64,000 nucleotides of DNA from Mariprofundus ferrinatatus (GCF_002795825.1 NZ_CP018800.1:1426001-1490000); one strand, 5' to 3'; positions 47,585 through 57,946 are shown, numbered from the stretch's first letter. The notes: generated by a model from the sequence alone, not told the origin. Translations and numbers: made by a program.

Positions 47585-49034
47585 ACGTGCTCTTTATCTC
47601 CTGCTCACCGCCCTGATCGCGCTGCCCGTCGCAGCCCAGGCCGGCACCATTAAATCGCTCGAGCAGGAGATCTTCGCATTCAAAAAGAGTGGCGACCACC
47701 GCTATGCTCCCCTCACCACCTCGCGCGTGGAGGCCTACCTTGGTGCCGCCATGCTTGCAGATGGGGAGCAGAGAGAAGGTGAAGCTGCTGCTGCAGTGAA
47801 GAAGGCGGAAGAGAAGCTTGCTGAGGCGAAATCCACGGCAGCAGGCTTCCGCCAACAGTTCGCATCGCTGCTGGCGCTACGCAGTGAAACCAGTGCCGTT
47901 GCAGAGATTGTCTCCACTACCCCTGAAGAGGGAAAGCCGCTTGCTTCCCAGCAGATGGTCGAAGCCGAGAACGCACTGAACCAGGCCATCGTGACCCGCG
48001 AACGCGGTGAACTGAACAGGACCCTTGAGCATGCTGCCACCGCAAAATCGGCCTACAGCAAGGTGCTGAACAGCAACCTTGATCAGCTATCCGTTATCAC
48101 GGCACGTCTTATCTCCAAGGCCAGGTCATGCGGCTCCAAACGCTATGCGCCGGTCACCCACCAGGCAGCCAGCGAGAAGCTGGCCGAGCTGCGCGGTTAT
48201 ATCGACGGCCTCTTTGCCACTCCGCCATCCAAACCGAGCGAGGCCTACGCGCTTGCAGCCGAAGCGAATGCGGTGTGTGAACAGGTCAAGCTCTGGAAAA
48301 AAGAGAGCAGCAGTTATGAAGAGATCATTATCAGGGAGAGGACGTTCCGTCACAATCTCGCCAAAGAGCTCGACATTGAGACGCCCGATAACGTTCTGCT
48401 GGTCACCAATTCACCCCGGGAGCTTCTTGATGCAACCAAGCGGCTGAAAGGCAGCCTCTCTGCAGAGCGCGAAGCTCGCAAGAAGGCAGAGCGCGAAGCT
48501 GAGGCAAAAGCCAGAATGGTTGTCGAGAGCGATGAGCAGATGCAGGCGCAGCGCAGTCAGCTGACCGACATGAAAGAGGTATTCCGCGCCAAGCTGGAGC
48601 GGGAAACCGCCGATAAAAAAATGCAGGAGCGGTTGCGCAACCAGTTCAAAGAGGGTGATGCGGAGATCTTCGTCAACCTCGACGGTTCGCTGCTGCTGCG
48701 CATGGTCGGACTGCAATTCACATCAGGAAGCAGCAAAGTCACCTCTGAATATTTCGATCTGATTTCCCGCCTCAAAGGCGCCCTTGATGTCTATGCCGAC
48801 AGAACGGTTCGCATCGAGGGGCACACCGACGACCAGGGCGATGTGAAGCCGAACCAGCAACTCTCGCTGAAGCGGGCCGAATCGGTGCGTGATGTCCTGA
48901 TCGAAGCCGGAGCCGATGGAAGCCGCCTGAAAGCGCTTGGTTACGGCGAGGTGCGCCCGATCGCCAGCAATGAGTTCCCGCAGGGTCGGGCCATGAACCG
49001 TCGTATCGATATCGTCATCGACGCTCCCCAGTAA
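47577..49034 (+). CDS. OmpA-family peptidoglycan-binding protein with coiled coil
   Basis: Starts at TTG 47577 with AAAGGA nine bases upstream, overlapping nadA. A signal peptide (1-22, ending AAQAG) is followed by a long helical region rich in Ala, Glu and Lys (about 50-350) and a C-terminal OmpA domain (about 370-485) with FTSGSSKVTSEY, EGHTDDQGDVKPNQQLSLKR and GYGEVRPIASN, which binds peptidoglycan. It should tether the outer envelope to the wall. It is followed by the LOG-family gene, 21 bases on. Confidence 0.85.
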   Translation: MVKRALYLLLTALIALPVAAQAGTIKSLEQEIFAFKKSGDHRYAPLTTSRVEAYLGAAMLADGEQREGEAAAAVKKAEEKLAEAKSTAAGFRQQFASLLALRSETSAVAEIVSTTPEEGKPLASQQMVEAENALNQAIVTRERGELNRTLEHAATAKSAYSKVLNSNLDQLSVITARLISKARSCGSKRYAPVTHQAASEKLAELRGYIDGLFATPPSKPSEAYALAAEANAVCEQVKLWKKESSSYEEIIIRERTFRHNLAKELDIETPDNVLLVTNSPRELLDATKRLKGSLSAEREARKKAEREAEAKARMVVESDEQMQAQRSQLTDMKEVFRAKLERETADKKMQERLRNQFKEGDAEIFVNLDGSLLLRMVGLQFTSGSSKVTSEYFDLISRLKGALDVYADRTVRIEGHTDDQGDVKPNQQLSLKRAESVRDVLIEAGADGSRLKALGYGEVRPIASNEFPQGRAMNRRIDIVIDAPQ

Positions 49035-49055
49035 GCCGACATACGGACCAACACT

Positions 49056-50120
49056 TTGAACTCGGAACTGACTGATCCTTCAGGCCTTGAGGGGCTTCCC
49101 GAAAAGGTCCACGAGCATGCCCGCAAGCTGATTGCCGACTACGCCCACGACTCCCCCTACAAAAGGGCGATCCTTGTCGAGGCGCTACGGCTGGTCTCGG
49201 ACGGATACAGCAATGCCGATGTAAAAATGCTGGCCAAAACCATGGGCGAGCTTCGCAAGGGGCTCGACGTATTCCAGCCCTATCAGGCACTGCGCAAGGT
49301 GAGCGTGTTCGGTTCGGCGCGTACCAAACCGGACCATCCGCGTTATATCCAGACGATGAACTGTGCCGCAGCACTCCGCGATGCCGGTTTCATGATCATC
49401 ACCGGCGGTGGCGGCGGCATGATGCAGGCGGCCAACGAGGGGGCCGGCGAGATGAACTCCTTTGCCATCAATATCAACCTGCCTATGGAGCAGCAGCCCA
49501 ACCCGGTAATGATCGGGTCCCCCCGCCACTTCTACTGCCAGTACTTTTTCACCCGCAAACTCTTCTTTCTGAAGGAGAGCGATGCGGTGGTGCTGACCCC
49601 GGGCGGCTTCGGCACGCTGGATGAGACTTTTGAGACACTGACACTGCTGCAGACCGGTCGCAATCCGCCAATACCGGTCGTGCTTCTGGAGGCACCGGGT
49701 GACGATTTCTGGGGCCCGTTTATGCACTCCTGGATGCGCAGGCTGGTCAAGGATGGGGTGATCGATGCCGATGACAACCACCTGCTCTTCCATACCGACA
49801 GCATTGAGGTGGCGACAGCCCATATTCGCGACTACTACGTCAACTACCACAGTTTCCGTTATGTCGGCAAGGCAGTACTGCTGCGCATCCTCAACCCGTT
49901 ATCAGCAGATGCGCTGGATCGATTGAATGCGGAGTTCTCTGATGTGTTGAGTGAAGGTGAGATCGACCAGGTGTTCCACTGGCCGAAGTCAGACGACCAC
50001 TGCTTCGATCACCTGCCTCGCCTGCGCCTGCACCTGGATCGTTCCCGCATGAACGTGCTGCCGCAGATTATCCGGCGCATGAACTCCCTCTTCGTTCAGG
50101 ACCACAAGCAGGACTCCTGA
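49056..50120 (+). CDS. LOG family protein (Rossmann fold, lysine decarboxylase-like)
   Basis: Predicted nucleotide 5'-monophosphate nucleosidase or cytokinin-activating-like hydrolase. VFGSARTKPDHPRY near residue 89, ITGGGGGMMQAANEG near 110 and PGGFGTLDE near 181 are the LOG fingerprint. At 354 residues it is longer than the usual 200, with N- and C-terminal helical additions as in many proteobacterial homologues. The start is a TTG with only a weak ribosome site. Confidence 0.85.
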   Translation: MNSELTDPSGLEGLPEKVHEHARKLIADYAHDSPYKRAILVEALRLVSDGYSNADVKMLAKTMGELRKGLDVFQPYQALRKVSVFGSARTKPDHPRYIQTMNCAAALRDAGFMIITGGGGGMMQAANEGAGEMNSFAININLPMEQQPNPVMIGSPRHFYCQYFFTRKLFFLKESDAVVLTPGGFGTLDETFETLTLLQTGRNPPIPVVLLEAPGDDFWGPFMHSWMRRLVKDGVIDADDNHLLFHTDSIEVATAHIRDYYVNYHSFRYVGKAVLLRILNPLSADALDRLNAEFSDVLSEGEIDQVFHWPKSDDHCFDHLPRLRLHLDRSRMNVLPQIIRRMNSLFVQDHKQDS

Positions 50121-50232
50121 TCACCCCATACGCCGCATAAGGGCGATTCAAAAGCGTAAGCAAAGTCACTTTATTACTTTTCCACTACTGTAGATTTGCA
50201 CACAGGAAAAAAGCGGATTGTGTTTGCGTAAG

Positions 50233-50248
50233 TGGCCGGAAAGTTGCT
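50233..50248 (+). promoter_or_regulatory. Candidate sigma54 -24/-12 promoter
   Basis: TGGCCGGAAAGTTGCT has the GG and GC dinucleotides at the exact spacing of the RpoN consensus TGGCACG-N4-TTGCW, with two mismatches. It lies 54 bases before the hydrolase gene start, leaving a normal leader. A bacterial enhancer-binding protein is not seen nearby. Confidence 0.4.
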
Positions 50249-50302
50249 AAAGATAAAAGGCGCAAATATGATGCAGCCGCTTAATTTCAAAGGAGGCAGG
50301 CC

Positions 50303-51256
50303 ATGAGAACGAAATTGCTGATGATTTTCTGCTCCGGCCTTATGCTTCTTATGCCCGGCATTGCCTTCTCATCGGATACCTCAGCCCCCTCCATTCGCCA
50401 GCAACATGATCCCGCGCTGCAGCAGCGACTGAACAGATGTATCAAGCAGCTCAAGCTCACTTCAGCCGTTCAGCAGAAGCGCCTCTCCGTTGCTCTCGTG
50501 GATGTAACCGATCCGTCAGACCCGAGCATGGCACAAATCAATGGCGATGAAATGATGTATGCAGCAAGCCTTCCGAAGATCGCCATCCTGCTGGCCGCTT
50601 TTGAGCGCATCGCAGAGGGAAAACTCCAGCTCAACGACAACACCCGTGAGACCATGACCAGCATGATCCGCCACTCCTCCAACAGTGCTGCCACGGCCAT
50701 GATCAGAAAAGTTGGCGGCAATTATATCAACACGGTCCTCTCCTCCCCGAAATACAGGCTTTACGACCCTCGCCACAATGGTGGCCTCTGGGTAGGTAAA
50801 GAGTATGCCAAAGGCAGCGCCTTCCATCGCGATCCCCTGCACCAGCTGTCGCACGGAGCAACCGCCATCCAGGTTGCACGCTTCTACTACATGCTTGAGA
50901 CCGGCCGCCTTGTTTCTCCTGAGTATTCTCAGGAAATGAAAGCCATCATGTCGAAACCGGGCATCAACCACAAATTTGTCAAAGGCCTCTCTGCCAGCTA
51001 CCCCGACATTGAGATGTACAGAAAGTCCGGAAGCTGGGGCTCATTCCACGCCGATAGCGCCCTGATCGAACATAACGGTCGCCACTATATTGCCGTCGCT
51101 TTGGCCAACGACCCGAAAGGTGGTGAGTGGATGACCCGCCTGATCCGCGAAATGGATGATATTATTTTCAAACATGCCGGCTTCGCCTCGGCTGATGCCG
51201 CTGCACCGCAGATGGTTTCGGCCTCTGCACACACGACCACGAACGGCTTGATGTAA
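50303..51256 (+). CDS. Secreted serine hydrolase, beta-lactamase/PBP fold (copy A)
   Basis: A 317-residue protein with a Sec signal peptide (1-23, ending GIAFS). The fold of class A beta-lactamases and penicillin-binding proteins is shown by three active-site motifs: SLPK near residue 88 (nucleophile serine and lysine), SSN near 124 and KSG near 240. It may be a carboxypeptidase or a beta-lactamase; class A's Glu166 motif cannot be placed with certainty. A strong AAAGGAGGCAGG site precedes the ATG. It is closely similar to the gene at 52624, from which the transporter gene separates it. Confidence 0.8.
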   Translation: MRTKLLMIFCSGLMLLMPGIAFSSDTSAPSIRQQHDPALQQRLNRCIKQLKLTSAVQQKRLSVALVDVTDPSDPSMAQINGDEMMYAASLPKIAILLAAFERIAEGKLQLNDNTRETMTSMIRHSSNSAATAMIRKVGGNYINTVLSSPKYRLYDPRHNGGLWVGKEYAKGSAFHRDPLHQLSHGATAIQVARFYYMLETGRLVSPEYSQEMKAIMSKPGINHKFVKGLSASYPDIEMYRKSGSWGSFHADSALIEHNGRHYIAVALANDPKGGEWMTRLIREMDDIIFKHAGFASADAAAPQMVSASAHTTTNGLM

Positions 51257-51303
51257 TCTCAACAGCAGAGGGAGCCGCTTGCAGTTTCCTCTATTTTCAG
51301 GAG

Positions 51304-52554
51304 TTACGACTTCTCTCCATGCAACATTCTCCGGGCATGTTCCCTGCCCAGCATCACCAGCGACAGACCCCAAAGCATACAGACCAGCAGAACCAGCCAG
51401 CTCAGATCCTGGCTTGCAATAGAGAGCGGCAGCCACTGCGTCAGCAGCAGGATCAACAGTGAGCCGATGATCCTGAACAAACGGTATCCGAACATATCGA
51501 TCCACGCCTTGGCCTGAAAAATCAGCAACGGATTGACGGATGCATACAGCAGCTCTTTTGAAGCACGATTAATTGAATAGGAGAGTCCGCGGTCGGCAAT
51601 CTTCAGTGCGGCCCCGGCAGCAAGGCCCGGCGCGGAGATATAGAAAAGTGAACTTACCACAACGGCAAGCGGCTGCGCTGCCAGACCAGCCATTACCCCC
51701 AGCCAGCGGTGCACAACAGGGACAATGAGAAGATTCACGGATATCGCAATCAGCCCGAGAAGGCTGAAAAACTCGCCCAGATAGGCCGTGCGCTCTTCCC
51801 TGCCCGATATCGCCGATTCGATGGCTGTCATGAACTGGTATTCGATCAGAGGTTCAATGATCTGGGCCAGAAGTACGATTGCGGCAATCAGTTTCAGGTA
51901 ACGATGCGAAAGTACTGCGCGCCAGCTGCCCTCTTCAACATGTCTGCCGTTCTCTTTTGCATGATCATCGCGGTAGAGGCCTGTTCGATACATCACCATG
52001 GTCAGCAGAATAAGCAGAGAGAGGATGGCTGCTGCTACCAGCAGCAGATCGGTGCTCTGTAGTGATGTCTGCCTGATCAGGATACCGGTAGCCAGACCTC
52101 CGGCAACACCCCCGACCAGTCCTCCGGTTCCGATAAAAGCGTACCAGCGCCTCCCCTCCTCTTCAGAGTAGACCGAATTGGTGATGCTCCAGAACTGCTC
52201 CACCAGGACCACGCTGAGAATGTCGACAAAAATATAGAAGGCGAAAGCAGTTATCCGATCCGGATCAACCAATAAGGGGCGAAAAACGACCAGCAGCGCA
52301 ATAACGATAAGTACGCTTGTAATCACCACATGGAGGCGGGAATAACGCGCCACCAGCCGATAGTAGAAGGAGACAATAGCCCCGAGAGTCAGGGCCGTGG
52401 CGATCCAGACGTAGGGAAGCAGATCACTGCCAATCGCCTCCAGAAAGATCGAACGGCTGACCGGCTTGAGGTGGTAGAGTGCCGTGATAATCAGAAAAAA
52501 ATTACTGAAAAGAAGTGCGCAGCGCAAAAACGGCCGATAGCGAAGCTTTGACAT
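51304..52554 (-). CDS. Npt1/Npt2-like nucleotide transporter (MFS fold)
   Basis: A 416-residue inner-membrane protein with about twelve hydrophobic segments. The start, FFLIITALYHLKPVSRSIFL, and LPYVWIATALTLGAIVSFYY, resemble the KPVR...LPYVY pattern of bacterial proteins related to ATP/ADP translocases; LLYASVNPLLIFQAKAWIDM near residue 330 is also of that family. Substrate cannot be read from sequence: nucleotide exchange is an inference from family. It lies between two hydrolase paralogues, diverging from the second with 69 bases between starts and converging on the first. Confidence 0.65.
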   Translation of the reverse strand: MSKLRYRPFLRCALLFSNFFLIITALYHLKPVSRSIFLEAIGSDLLPYVWIATALTLGAIVSFYYRLVARYSRLHVVITSVLIVIALLVVFRPLLVDPDRITAFAFYIFVDILSVVLVEQFWSITNSVYSEEEGRRWYAFIGTGGLVGGVAGGLATGILIRQTSLQSTDLLLVAAAILSLLILLTMVMYRTGLYRDDHAKENGRHVEEGSWRAVLSHRYLKLIAAIVLLAQIIEPLIEYQFMTAIESAISGREERTAYLGEFFSLLGLIAISVNLLIVPVVHRWLGVMAGLAAQPLAVVVSSLFYISAPGLAAGAALKIADRGLSYSINRASKELLYASVNPLLIFQAKAWIDMFGYRLFRIIGSLLILLLTQWLPLSIASQDLSWLVLLVCMLWGLSLVMLGREHARRMLHGEKS

Positions 52555-52623
52555 ATATAACGATTATGGCGTATAGTTAAGTCACTTGTACAGCTGGAAC
52601 ACCGTTTCAGCGGGAGTGTTCAC

Positions 52624-53664
52624 ATGGCACGCAAGTCTCGTATGGCAGTCAAATTATGGTTCCGATTAATGACCGGCCTGCTCTTCTTTATGCTGGTGCC
52701 ACATAAATCAGTCGCCGTCGACAGCTCCCACCATCAAACCCGCCACCATAAAACCACGACACTCAAGAAGACGCACCCGACTGTTCGCGATCATGCCAGC
52801 CCGAAGATGCAGAGAATGCTGGAGAAGCGCATCGCCTCCCTTCACCTGAGCAGAGCAATTCATGACAAACGGCTGTCCGTAGCGCTCGTGGACGTCACTG
52901 ACCCCTCTGCTCCCGCCATGGCCCAGATCAACGGTGACGAAATGATGTACGCTGCCAGTCTGCCGAAAATCGCTATTTTGCTGGCCGCCTTCGAACGCAT
53001 ATCGGAAGGGAAGCTGCCGCTGGATGATGAGCTGCGTAAAACGATGACCGATATGATCCGGCACTCATCGAATACAGCTGCAACGGAGATGATCAGAAAG
53101 GTTGGCGGCGATTATATCAACAAGGTACTGGCCTCCCCGAAATACAGGCTTTACGACCCGAACCACAACGGCGGCCTCTGGGTCGGCAAGGAGTACGCAG
53201 GCAGCAAGGCATTTCACCGCGATCCGCTGCATCAGCTGTCGCATGGGGCTACTGCACTTCAGACAGCACGCTACTACTACCTTCTGGAAACCGGACAGCT
53301 TGTTTCTCCGAAACACTCCAGGGAGATGAAAACTATTCTCTCAAAACCCGGCATCAGCCATAAATTTGTCAAGGGACTGGAGGATAGCCCCCATGGAAAT
53401 CTGGAGATGTACCGGAAATCGGGAACATGGCGCTCCTATCATGCCGACAGTGCGCTGATCGAACATGATGGCCGCCGTTACATTGCCGTCGCGCTTGCCC
53501 GGGACCCCAAAGGTGGCGAGTGGATGAAAAAACTGATCCGGGAGATGGATGAGATTATTGTTGACCTGCATGAGCAGGATGAAGTTTTTGCAACAGCCGG
53601 TGCACACGAGTCGCTAGCCTCTGCTGCTCATCCGCGGAGTTCTTCCTCAAAACGTTTGATGTAA
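52624..53664 (+). CDS. Secreted serine hydrolase, beta-lactamase/PBP fold (copy B)
   Basis: Paralogue of the gene at 50303, 346 residues, with a signal peptide (about 1-31) and a His/Lys/Thr-rich insert (about 36-58). Motifs SLPK near residue 111, SSN near 148 and KSG near 264 are intact. Blocks around ALVDVTDPS, INGDEMMYAASLPK and YRLYDP are identical or nearly so in copy A. GGGAG precedes the ATG. Its last 110 bases overlap the convergent hydrolase gene on the other strand. Confidence 0.8.
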   Translation: MARKSRMAVKLWFRLMTGLLFFMLVPHKSVAVDSSHHQTRHHKTTTLKKTHPTVRDHASPKMQRMLEKRIASLHLSRAIHDKRLSVALVDVTDPSAPAMAQINGDEMMYAASLPKIAILLAAFERISEGKLPLDDELRKTMTDMIRHSSNTAATEMIRKVGGDYINKVLASPKYRLYDPNHNGGLWVGKEYAGSKAFHRDPLHQLSHGATALQTARYYYLLETGQLVSPKHSREMKTILSKPGISHKFVKGLEDSPHGNLEMYRKSGTWRSYHADSALIEHDGRRYIAVALARDPKGGEWMKKLIREMDEIIVDLHEQDEVFATAGAHESLASAAHPRSSSSKRLM

Positions 53665-54826
53665 GGGTCACGATATAATTGAGCTTTGGTGCTCCTGCCG
53701 GTGCCTCAATAACTGCCACAGAATTCATCAGATTCAGTTTATTGCCTTTGTATGCACCGCACTGATATCCCTCTTCCGGCTTACATTTATAGAATGATCC
53801 GGATTTGAAATAGAGTGCTGCATCATTCAGAGCCGGCGAATGGGCATAACGGATTCGATACTGCGTCATATAGAGCAGGCGTTTGATCTGCAGGCTGGAC
53901 CACGCATCGACAAGCCGCCCCTGCTCCATAAGAAGCAGGTAGTTCATCAACTCCCGCGTTGTACAGACACTGGTTTTTCCTGCCACACGGCGTTTGCCGG
54001 TAGATGAGAAAAAACTTCCCTGCCGCAACAGGTCGGTATCCATGCCGTTTCGAAGTATTGGCCCCAGCAGTGCCTGCAACAGGTGATCCCCCAACTGCCG
54101 CCTTGAATGTTGCCCGAAATAGGCATCTTCTTCCGCCCTGCTTACAGGATAGGCTTTGCCAAAATGGCGAAGCAACAACAGCTGTTTCTGTACCATGGCC
54201 GTGGCGGCATTGGAGCTGGCAGAAACGCTCCAGTCAAGATAGGTCCAGAGGTTGCCACGATCGCCTTCTGCCAGCCGCCGCTTCAGCAGGCGCATTTCAC
54301 CCGGCAGCCAGAATGGCACCTTGTGATGATCGCGCCCGATAAATTCATCTGCGACAATCTCCGTGTCGCGAAGAATGCGCTTGCGGGCATTTATATCGTC
54401 GGGGTAAATGTCGGCGAGAGCCTGAAACAGAGCTAGCAGCACCATCATCTTTCCGACACTGGCAGGATTATGAATCACACTGGCCTGATGCTCCGCATAT
54501 CTGGGTTGTTCACTATCCGTGATATCAAGAAGCGAGATACTGTAATACGGGGCATCCTCTCCCAGCAATTTCACCACCTCATTTGTGAGCCACGGATCTG
54601 CAGCAGGCAATCCCCGCTCCAGTTTCCCCTGCAGCCTTAATTGCACCTGCTCGGTCTTCAACTGCGCCCCGCTGTGAAGCCGGTTACCCGGAACCCGTCC
54701 CTGCTGGGCAAGGCGATAGCCCTCCAGACGGTATATACCTGTCTCTTCCGCACCATCCAGAGGGAAAGCGTGCAGAAGAGAGGGAACCATCATTGACAGC
54801 ATAAGCAGCAGCGGCCTAATCATCAT
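53555..54826 (-). CDS. Third secreted serine hydrolase, divergent
   Basis: A 423-residue protein with a signal peptide (1-20, ending LLHA). The serine-lysine pair lies in PASVGK (Ser123, Lys126), the second motif in SASSN (Ser204-Asn206) and the third in FKSGSFY near 345. It is longer than copies A and B and only distantly similar to them. The start overlaps the stop of the dikinase-like gene by four bases, so both are translated from one mRNA. The C-terminal 36 codons lie over the opposite strand of copy B. Role in wall or glycan remodelling is inferred. Confidence 0.75.
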   Translation of the reverse strand: MMIRPLLLMLSMMVPSLLHAFPLDGAEETGIYRLEGYRLAQQGRVPGNRLHSGAQLKTEQVQLRLQGKLERGLPAADPWLTNEVVKLLGEDAPYYSISLLDITDSEQPRYAEHQASVIHNPASVGKMMVLLALFQALADIYPDDINARKRILRDTEIVADEFIGRDHHKVPFWLPGEMRLLKRRLAEGDRGNLWTYLDWSVSASSNAATAMVQKQLLLLRHFGKAYPVSRAEEDAYFGQHSRRQLGDHLLQALLGPILRNGMDTDLLRQGSFFSSTGKRRVAGKTSVCTTRELMNYLLLMEQGRLVDAWSSLQIKRLLYMTQYRIRYAHSPALNDAALYFKSGSFYKCKPEEGYQCGAYKGNKLNLMNSVAVIEAPAGAPKLNYIVTLTSNVLRKNSADEQQRLATRVHRLLQKLHPAHAGQQ

Positions 54827-57756
54827 AACAACTCCGAAACCAGCGGCGGCCGATTCATCTGAACCAAACGCGCACCCCTTCGAGATATATCTCGGTCCAT
54901 ATCGATCAAAGTCTGGCTGCTTCTGGCCCTGCTGCTCTCAACAAATGGACGAATCTGGAACAGCGCCAGCTTGCCTTGCCGGAACCCGAATTCGATATCT
55001 GCCACCACCGGCACACCCTGCGCATTTCTGGGCAGGGGAAACCGCCGTTCTACATCGGCAATCAGGCTCAGCAACTGTTCGATCTCCGCACTACTGAGCA
55101 GGCTCTGCTTTCCTGAGGCAGGCATCACCTGAAGCCCTCCTTCCGGGTTAAGCACCTTCTGTACAGGAGAGGATGCCTGAGCAATAAGTTCAACGCCGCC
55201 ACTGATTCGCTCCACCCTGATCTCCTCGGCTGCCTGCCCCTCAACGGCACCACCTATGCCTTCATTGACGGCGACTGAGAGCAAGCTGCGATCTCCGCTT
55301 TCGATGGCGGCGGAAACCAGAACTCCCGACTTCTCCGAGGGGAAACTTTTCATCAGCAGCACAGCCGGGTAAACATGCTCCGGCTCCTCCATATATGACT
55401 GCCTCCATGCATGGGAACGATCACTAAATGGTGAGGCCCATACATGCAGGATCGCTTTGAGAATCGCATCAAAACCGACCACATTGGCAACTGTGAGATT
55501 AAGGCCTGCGCCGCTAAAGCCGGGCAGATCCTCGACATTGGTGTCACTGCGGACAAACACACCGTAACTGCCATCATCTCCGAACGTTTCATTAAGCATA
55601 TTTCGCAGGCTGTTCTTAAGCGAATTGTCCGGGCTACTGTTCACAATCCATTTTCTCAAACGATCGAGAAACAGTTGCGTTTCACGGCTTTTCTGATCGC
55701 CATCCGTAACAAGAGCAAGACGGTCATATTCGGATTTAATCCAGGTTAGCACGGAAGGGCCACCATCAAACAGAGGCTGCTCCAGATGCTGTTTGAAAAA
55801 CCCGAACGGAATGACAATGCCCGGATTGACCATCTGCGGGTAGAAGTGATGCAGCTCCCCGAGATTGGCAGCTTTAGGGCCGACTGTTCGTCCCGAATCA
55901 CGACTGCGAATGGAGCCAAGTGATTTAAGCGCCGTGTCATTCAGATCCAGCTTATCCATATCAGCATTGATACTGACCATCTCAGAAGGAGACTCTGTAC
56001 CGAACACCGCCTCCCACTTCGGACTATCCTGCTCTATAGAAACCACGCCCTGATGGCTGATGGCTACAACAATACGCTCACCCACATGGCCCTTGATCCT
56101 TCTGTACAGCCTTTCATCAACAACCAGATTGGGGATGCCCATGTTGCGTGCAAGTAACTGCACATGAGACATGGAACTGCCCTCACCGCGGGTAATGATG
56201 CCTGCAACCGGCGTCAGCTCCTGACGCGTTGACTGGAGAATATAGATGCCATCACTGCGCAAATCTCCGCCCTGCTCAGGATCCAGCAGCAAGACTCCCC
56301 GCTGCAGCCCCGGATTAAGCCCTCGCACACCTGTCGCAACTTCACGGCCAAAAACCGTGTGTCTTATTCCGCTTAGCTGCCCGGCATCGGCTATCAGGGT
56401 GTCGAGTACGCGGGTAAATGGCAACAGAGGCGAGCTGCGAACCCGATCAGGAACATAGTTCTGTACCAGCTCACTCAAATCCCCCCATCGTTCTACTGTG
56501 GTTGCAAAATGGTACTCCATTGCACGCTGTGACCACTGGGTCATGCGCGCCACATAACGAAGCCCTCTGTAATATTCAGCTGCGGTAAGTGAATCGTTTG
56601 CAATCAACCTGTCCAGTTGATCCCGAACCGCCCGCCACTGGCGATCAGAGATAAGGCCTGTTGCATGCACTGCAGCGGCCAGATGGCGCAGCCATGACAG
56701 CCTGTCAGAACGGCTCGCCCGCCCCGGCGTTTCAAGTAGCTGATTGCCCCGGGCATAGATCTCCTGCTCCAGAACCAGCGATGCTCTCAAGAACCTCAAT
56801 CTGTTGTGTACCGTATACCTGTTCTGCTTCTGCAGCATGGAGCGAAACCTCTGAGATCTGGAGGCGGCCACGGCAATGGTCTCTGCAGCCCCTCTTGCAG
56901 AGCCAAGAGCCTCTACAGTATCAAGCATCTCCTGCTTGAAACGCCTGTTCCAAGACTCTTCGGCCAGCTGATTGAGCTGACTGATCGCAGTATGAGGGGC
57001 ATAAAGGGCATCCATATCAGCGGCCAGCGACTCATAGGCCCCCTGCAGGTTTCCAAGGCCCGACTTGAGCGCATAGGTACGAACCCTTTGCGGGTCTGCG
57101 GCATCAGGCATACTGTGGATTTTGATGCGAAGGCCATAAAAGCCTTCATCCTCCTCAGAAATTTCTGTAGCTGCCTGACGAATTTTCGCTCCCAGCTGCG
57201 GCTCCACGGCAAGAGGAAGCAGCCGTACCGTCTCACGCAATAAAAGGTACCGTTCTGGCGACGTCCAGGCAGGGTCATCCAGCAGTGTTGTCACGATTTT
57301 GTTCGCTGCCACCTGCTCATCCTCAACCTGGATGGCGCCACGATAATAACGGGCCCTGCGAAATACCCAGCCATCATCCGCCCTGATCAGATAACGCTCG
57401 AGAAGAACCTGCTTGAACTCATCCAGTTTGGGAGCAAGACCAATATAATCTTCGGGGTTAAGCCCTGCGACCAGATTGGCAATAAGATAACCGTTGGCAC
57501 GCATCGCATAGGCCTGATCGCTCCAGTCTCCGTGCTGACGCCCCCCTCCGTGTAAACGGCATGCATTCTCTTTTGGTGGCAAGACTGACCCGTCTTTACA
57601 GAACCACTGTACGCCATGAAAGGGGCCCCGAATATTCTTTTTAAACTGCTCAATCAGCTGACGATACTGGTGCGCCTGTGGATCAGCGGATGCCCGGGAA
57701 GGTTGCGGGGAGAAGCATAAAACAGCGAGTAATATAAGTGATATCCGCAGAGTCAT
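54823..57756 (-). CDS. Secreted dikinase: phosphohistidine and PEP/pyruvate-type ATP-grasp domains
   Basis: A 977-residue protein starting at the ATG at 57756. The first 24 residues form a Sec signal peptide ([11 protein letters not shown] core, ASA cleavage site), so it should be periplasmic. Residues 25-450 are helical with no recognised domain. A PEP-utilising mobile domain with [11 protein letters not shown] (likely phosphohistidine near 531) is followed by an ATP-binding domain (about 615-965) with [30 protein letters not shown] and FQIRPF. This order matches plant glucan, water dikinase, not PEP synthase. No PEP-binding TIM barrel is present. Substrate unknown; see findings. Confidence 0.78.
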   Translation of the reverse strand: MTLRISLILLAVLCFSPQPSRASADPQAHQYRQLIEQFKKNIRGPFHGVQWFCKDGSVLPPKENACRLHGGGRQHGDWSDQAYAMRANGYLIANLVAGLNPEDYIGLAPKLDEFKQVLLERYLIRADDGWVFRRARYYRGAIQVEDEQVAANKIVTTLLDDPAWTSPERYLLLRETVRLLPLAVEPQLGAKIRQAATEISEEDEGFYGLRIKIHSMPDAADPQRVRTYALKSGLGNLQGAYESLAADMDALYAPHTAISQLNQLAEESWNRRFKQEMLDTVEALGSARGAAETIAVAASRSQRFRSMLQKQNRYTVHNRLRFLRASLVLEQEIYARGNQLLETPGRASRSDRLSWLRHLAAAVHATGLISDRQWRAVRDQLDRLIANDSLTAAEYYRGLRYVARMTQWSQRAMEYHFATTVERWGDLSELVQNYVPDRVRSSPLLPFTRVLDTLIADAGQLSGIRHTVFGREVATGVRGLNPGLQRGVLLLDPEQGGDLRSDGIYILQSTRQELTPVAGIITRGEGSSMSHVQLLARNMGIPNLVVDERLYRRIKGHVGERIVVAISHQGVVSIEQDSPKWEAVFGTESPSEMVSINADMDKLDLNDTALKSLGSIRSRDSGRTVGPKAANLGELHHFYPQMVNPGIVIPFGFFKQHLEQPLFDGGPSVLTWIKSEYDRLALVTDGDQKSRETQLFLDRLRKWIVNSSPDNSLKNSLRNMLNETFGDDGSYGVFVRSDTNVEDLPGFSGAGLNLTVANVVGFDAILKAILHVWASPFSDRSHAWRQSYMEEPEHVYPAVLLMKSFPSEKSGVLVSAAIESGDRSLLSVAVNEGIGGAVEGQAAEEIRVERISGGVELIAQASSPVQKVLNPEGGLQVMPASGKQSLLSSAEIEQLLSLIADVERRFPLPRNAQGVPVVADIEFGFRQGKLALFQIRPFVESSRARSSQTLIDMDRDISRRGARLVQMNRPPLVSELL

Positions 57757-57946
57757 GTCATCCAGTATAGACAATAGAACAGACTCTAACCAGCCGGGAA
57801 AAGCTGATTGTAGCGTGTATATTTTCCCCTGGTTTCATAGCGCCTTGAGCCCTCACCCTCCATCAGAAGCTCACTCGGCATCGTTAGAGTGGTATTCAAG
57901 AGGCGCAGTGGCAGGATACGCCGCATATTACTTTTGGGAGAAACAG

